From contig NJDV01000024.1 in NCBI GenBank assembly GCA_002254765.1, forward strand, positions 1 through 6,596: a DNA stretch of 6,596 bases. The letters are read 5' to 3'. The DNA is from Thermoplasmatales archaeon ex4484_36 (GTDB lineage: Archaea; Thermoplasmatota; Penumbrarchaeia; Penumbrarchaeales; EX4484-36). Made by a program: the position numbers and the translations under genes. The notes below the pieces were generated by a model. The model was not told where the DNA came from. It saw only the letters and a program-made list of their open reading frames with translations, and searched no databases. Of the stretch, positions 6,308 through 6,596 are shown piece by piece (within the stretch, counting starts at the first letter, position 1; each line of letters starts with the position of its first letter).

Positions 6308-6596
6308 CCCTCCACCTCCTTGGGAAGGCTGGTAAGCACCTCAGGCCCCCCTGAACCCAAATAAACCATGTCCTCTATTCTCACCCCTCCCTTACCGGGG
6401 AGATAGACGCCGGGCTCCACGGTGAAAACCATGCCCTCCTCCAACACATCCTGAGATGTGGGTGAGAGAGTCGGTGCCTCGTGGATCTCCAACCCCACTC
6501 CATGCCCCAAACCGTGGCCGAAAAACTCCCCATAGCCCGCCTCCTCCACGATCCTACGGGCCACGGCGTCCACCTCTTTGGCCTCAACCCCAGGCC
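6304..6596 (-). CDS. M24 metallopeptidase (Xaa-Pro aminopeptidase/dipeptidase type), C-terminal part
   Basis: The last 96 residues of the gene are visible; the frame runs off the right edge. [15 protein letters not shown] leads into [38 protein letters not shown] and a short tail. Compared with E. coli PepP, the second His of GHGLGH is a metal ligand, the His of EIHEAP matches a catalytic His, and the Glu residues of VEPG and RIED are metal ligands. The visible part of the pita-bread site is therefore complete; the two metal-binding Asp residues should lie outside the window. Such enzymes remove an N-terminal residue before proline or split Xaa-Pro dipeptides. PepP and PepQ cannot be separated from this fragment, so no symbol is given. 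A GTG at 6573 is internal to the conserved domain and is not the start. The gene shares a GTGA junction with the thioesterase gene. Confidence 0.92.
   Translation of the reverse strand, partial: PGVEAKEVDAVARRIVEEAGYGEFFGHGLGHGVGLEIHEAPTLSPTSQDVLEEGMVFTVEPGVYLPGKGGVRIEDMVYLGSGGPEVLTSLPKEVEG
6315..6320 (-). promoter_or_regulatory. Ribosome binding site of the thioesterase gene
   Basis: AGGAGG on the minus strand lies 7 bases before the GTG at 6307, within the final Lys-Glu-Val-Glu-Gly codons of the peptidase gene. This supports the GTG start and coupled translation across the GTGA overlap. Confidence 0.8.

Overview
The window holds six protein genes, two cut by the window edges, in two blocks that converge near position 1940. 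All belong to recognisable bacterial families. Arg is written mostly with AGA/AGG and Ile often with ATA, while the rest is moderately GC-rich. Shine-Dalgarno sites are strong, and one promoter has an exact TTGACA -35 box. This suggests a bacterium, perhaps a thermophilic or anaerobic lineage; the lineage cannot be named from this sequence alone.

Plus-strand block (1-1927): a two-component pair. The first gene is the C-terminal part of a histidine kinase, and its N-terminus lies left of the window. It overlaps the start of a receiver/HD-GYP response regulator (812-1927) by 35 bases. The regulator keeps the residues expected of an active cyclic-di-GMP phosphodiesterase, so the pair probably turns an unknown signal into a drop in c-di-GMP.

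Minus-strand block (6596 down to 1954): the 3' end of an M24 peptidase of the Xaa-Pro aminopeptidase/dipeptidase type is joined by a 4-base GTGA overlap to a YbgC/4-hydroxybenzoyl-CoA thioesterase-like hotdog protein. A promoter-like sequence sits over that gene's stop codon. A leader of roughly 150 bases with an 8-bp inverted repeat follows, then hisD (histidinol dehydrogenase) and, 18 bases later, ppsA (phosphoenolpyruvate synthase). hisD and ppsA look like one transcription unit that joins the last step of histidine synthesis to the entry step of gluconeogenesis.

The two blocks are only 26 bases apart. They share a perfect 9-bp hairpin that overlaps the stop codon of the HD-GYP gene and carries a T-rich tail in the ppsA direction.

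No mobile element, CRISPR array, tRNA or rRNA gene was seen. I found no clearly novel system. The points most worth checking are the kinase/HD-GYP pair, the hisD-ppsA pairing with its structured leader, and the hisD start codon.
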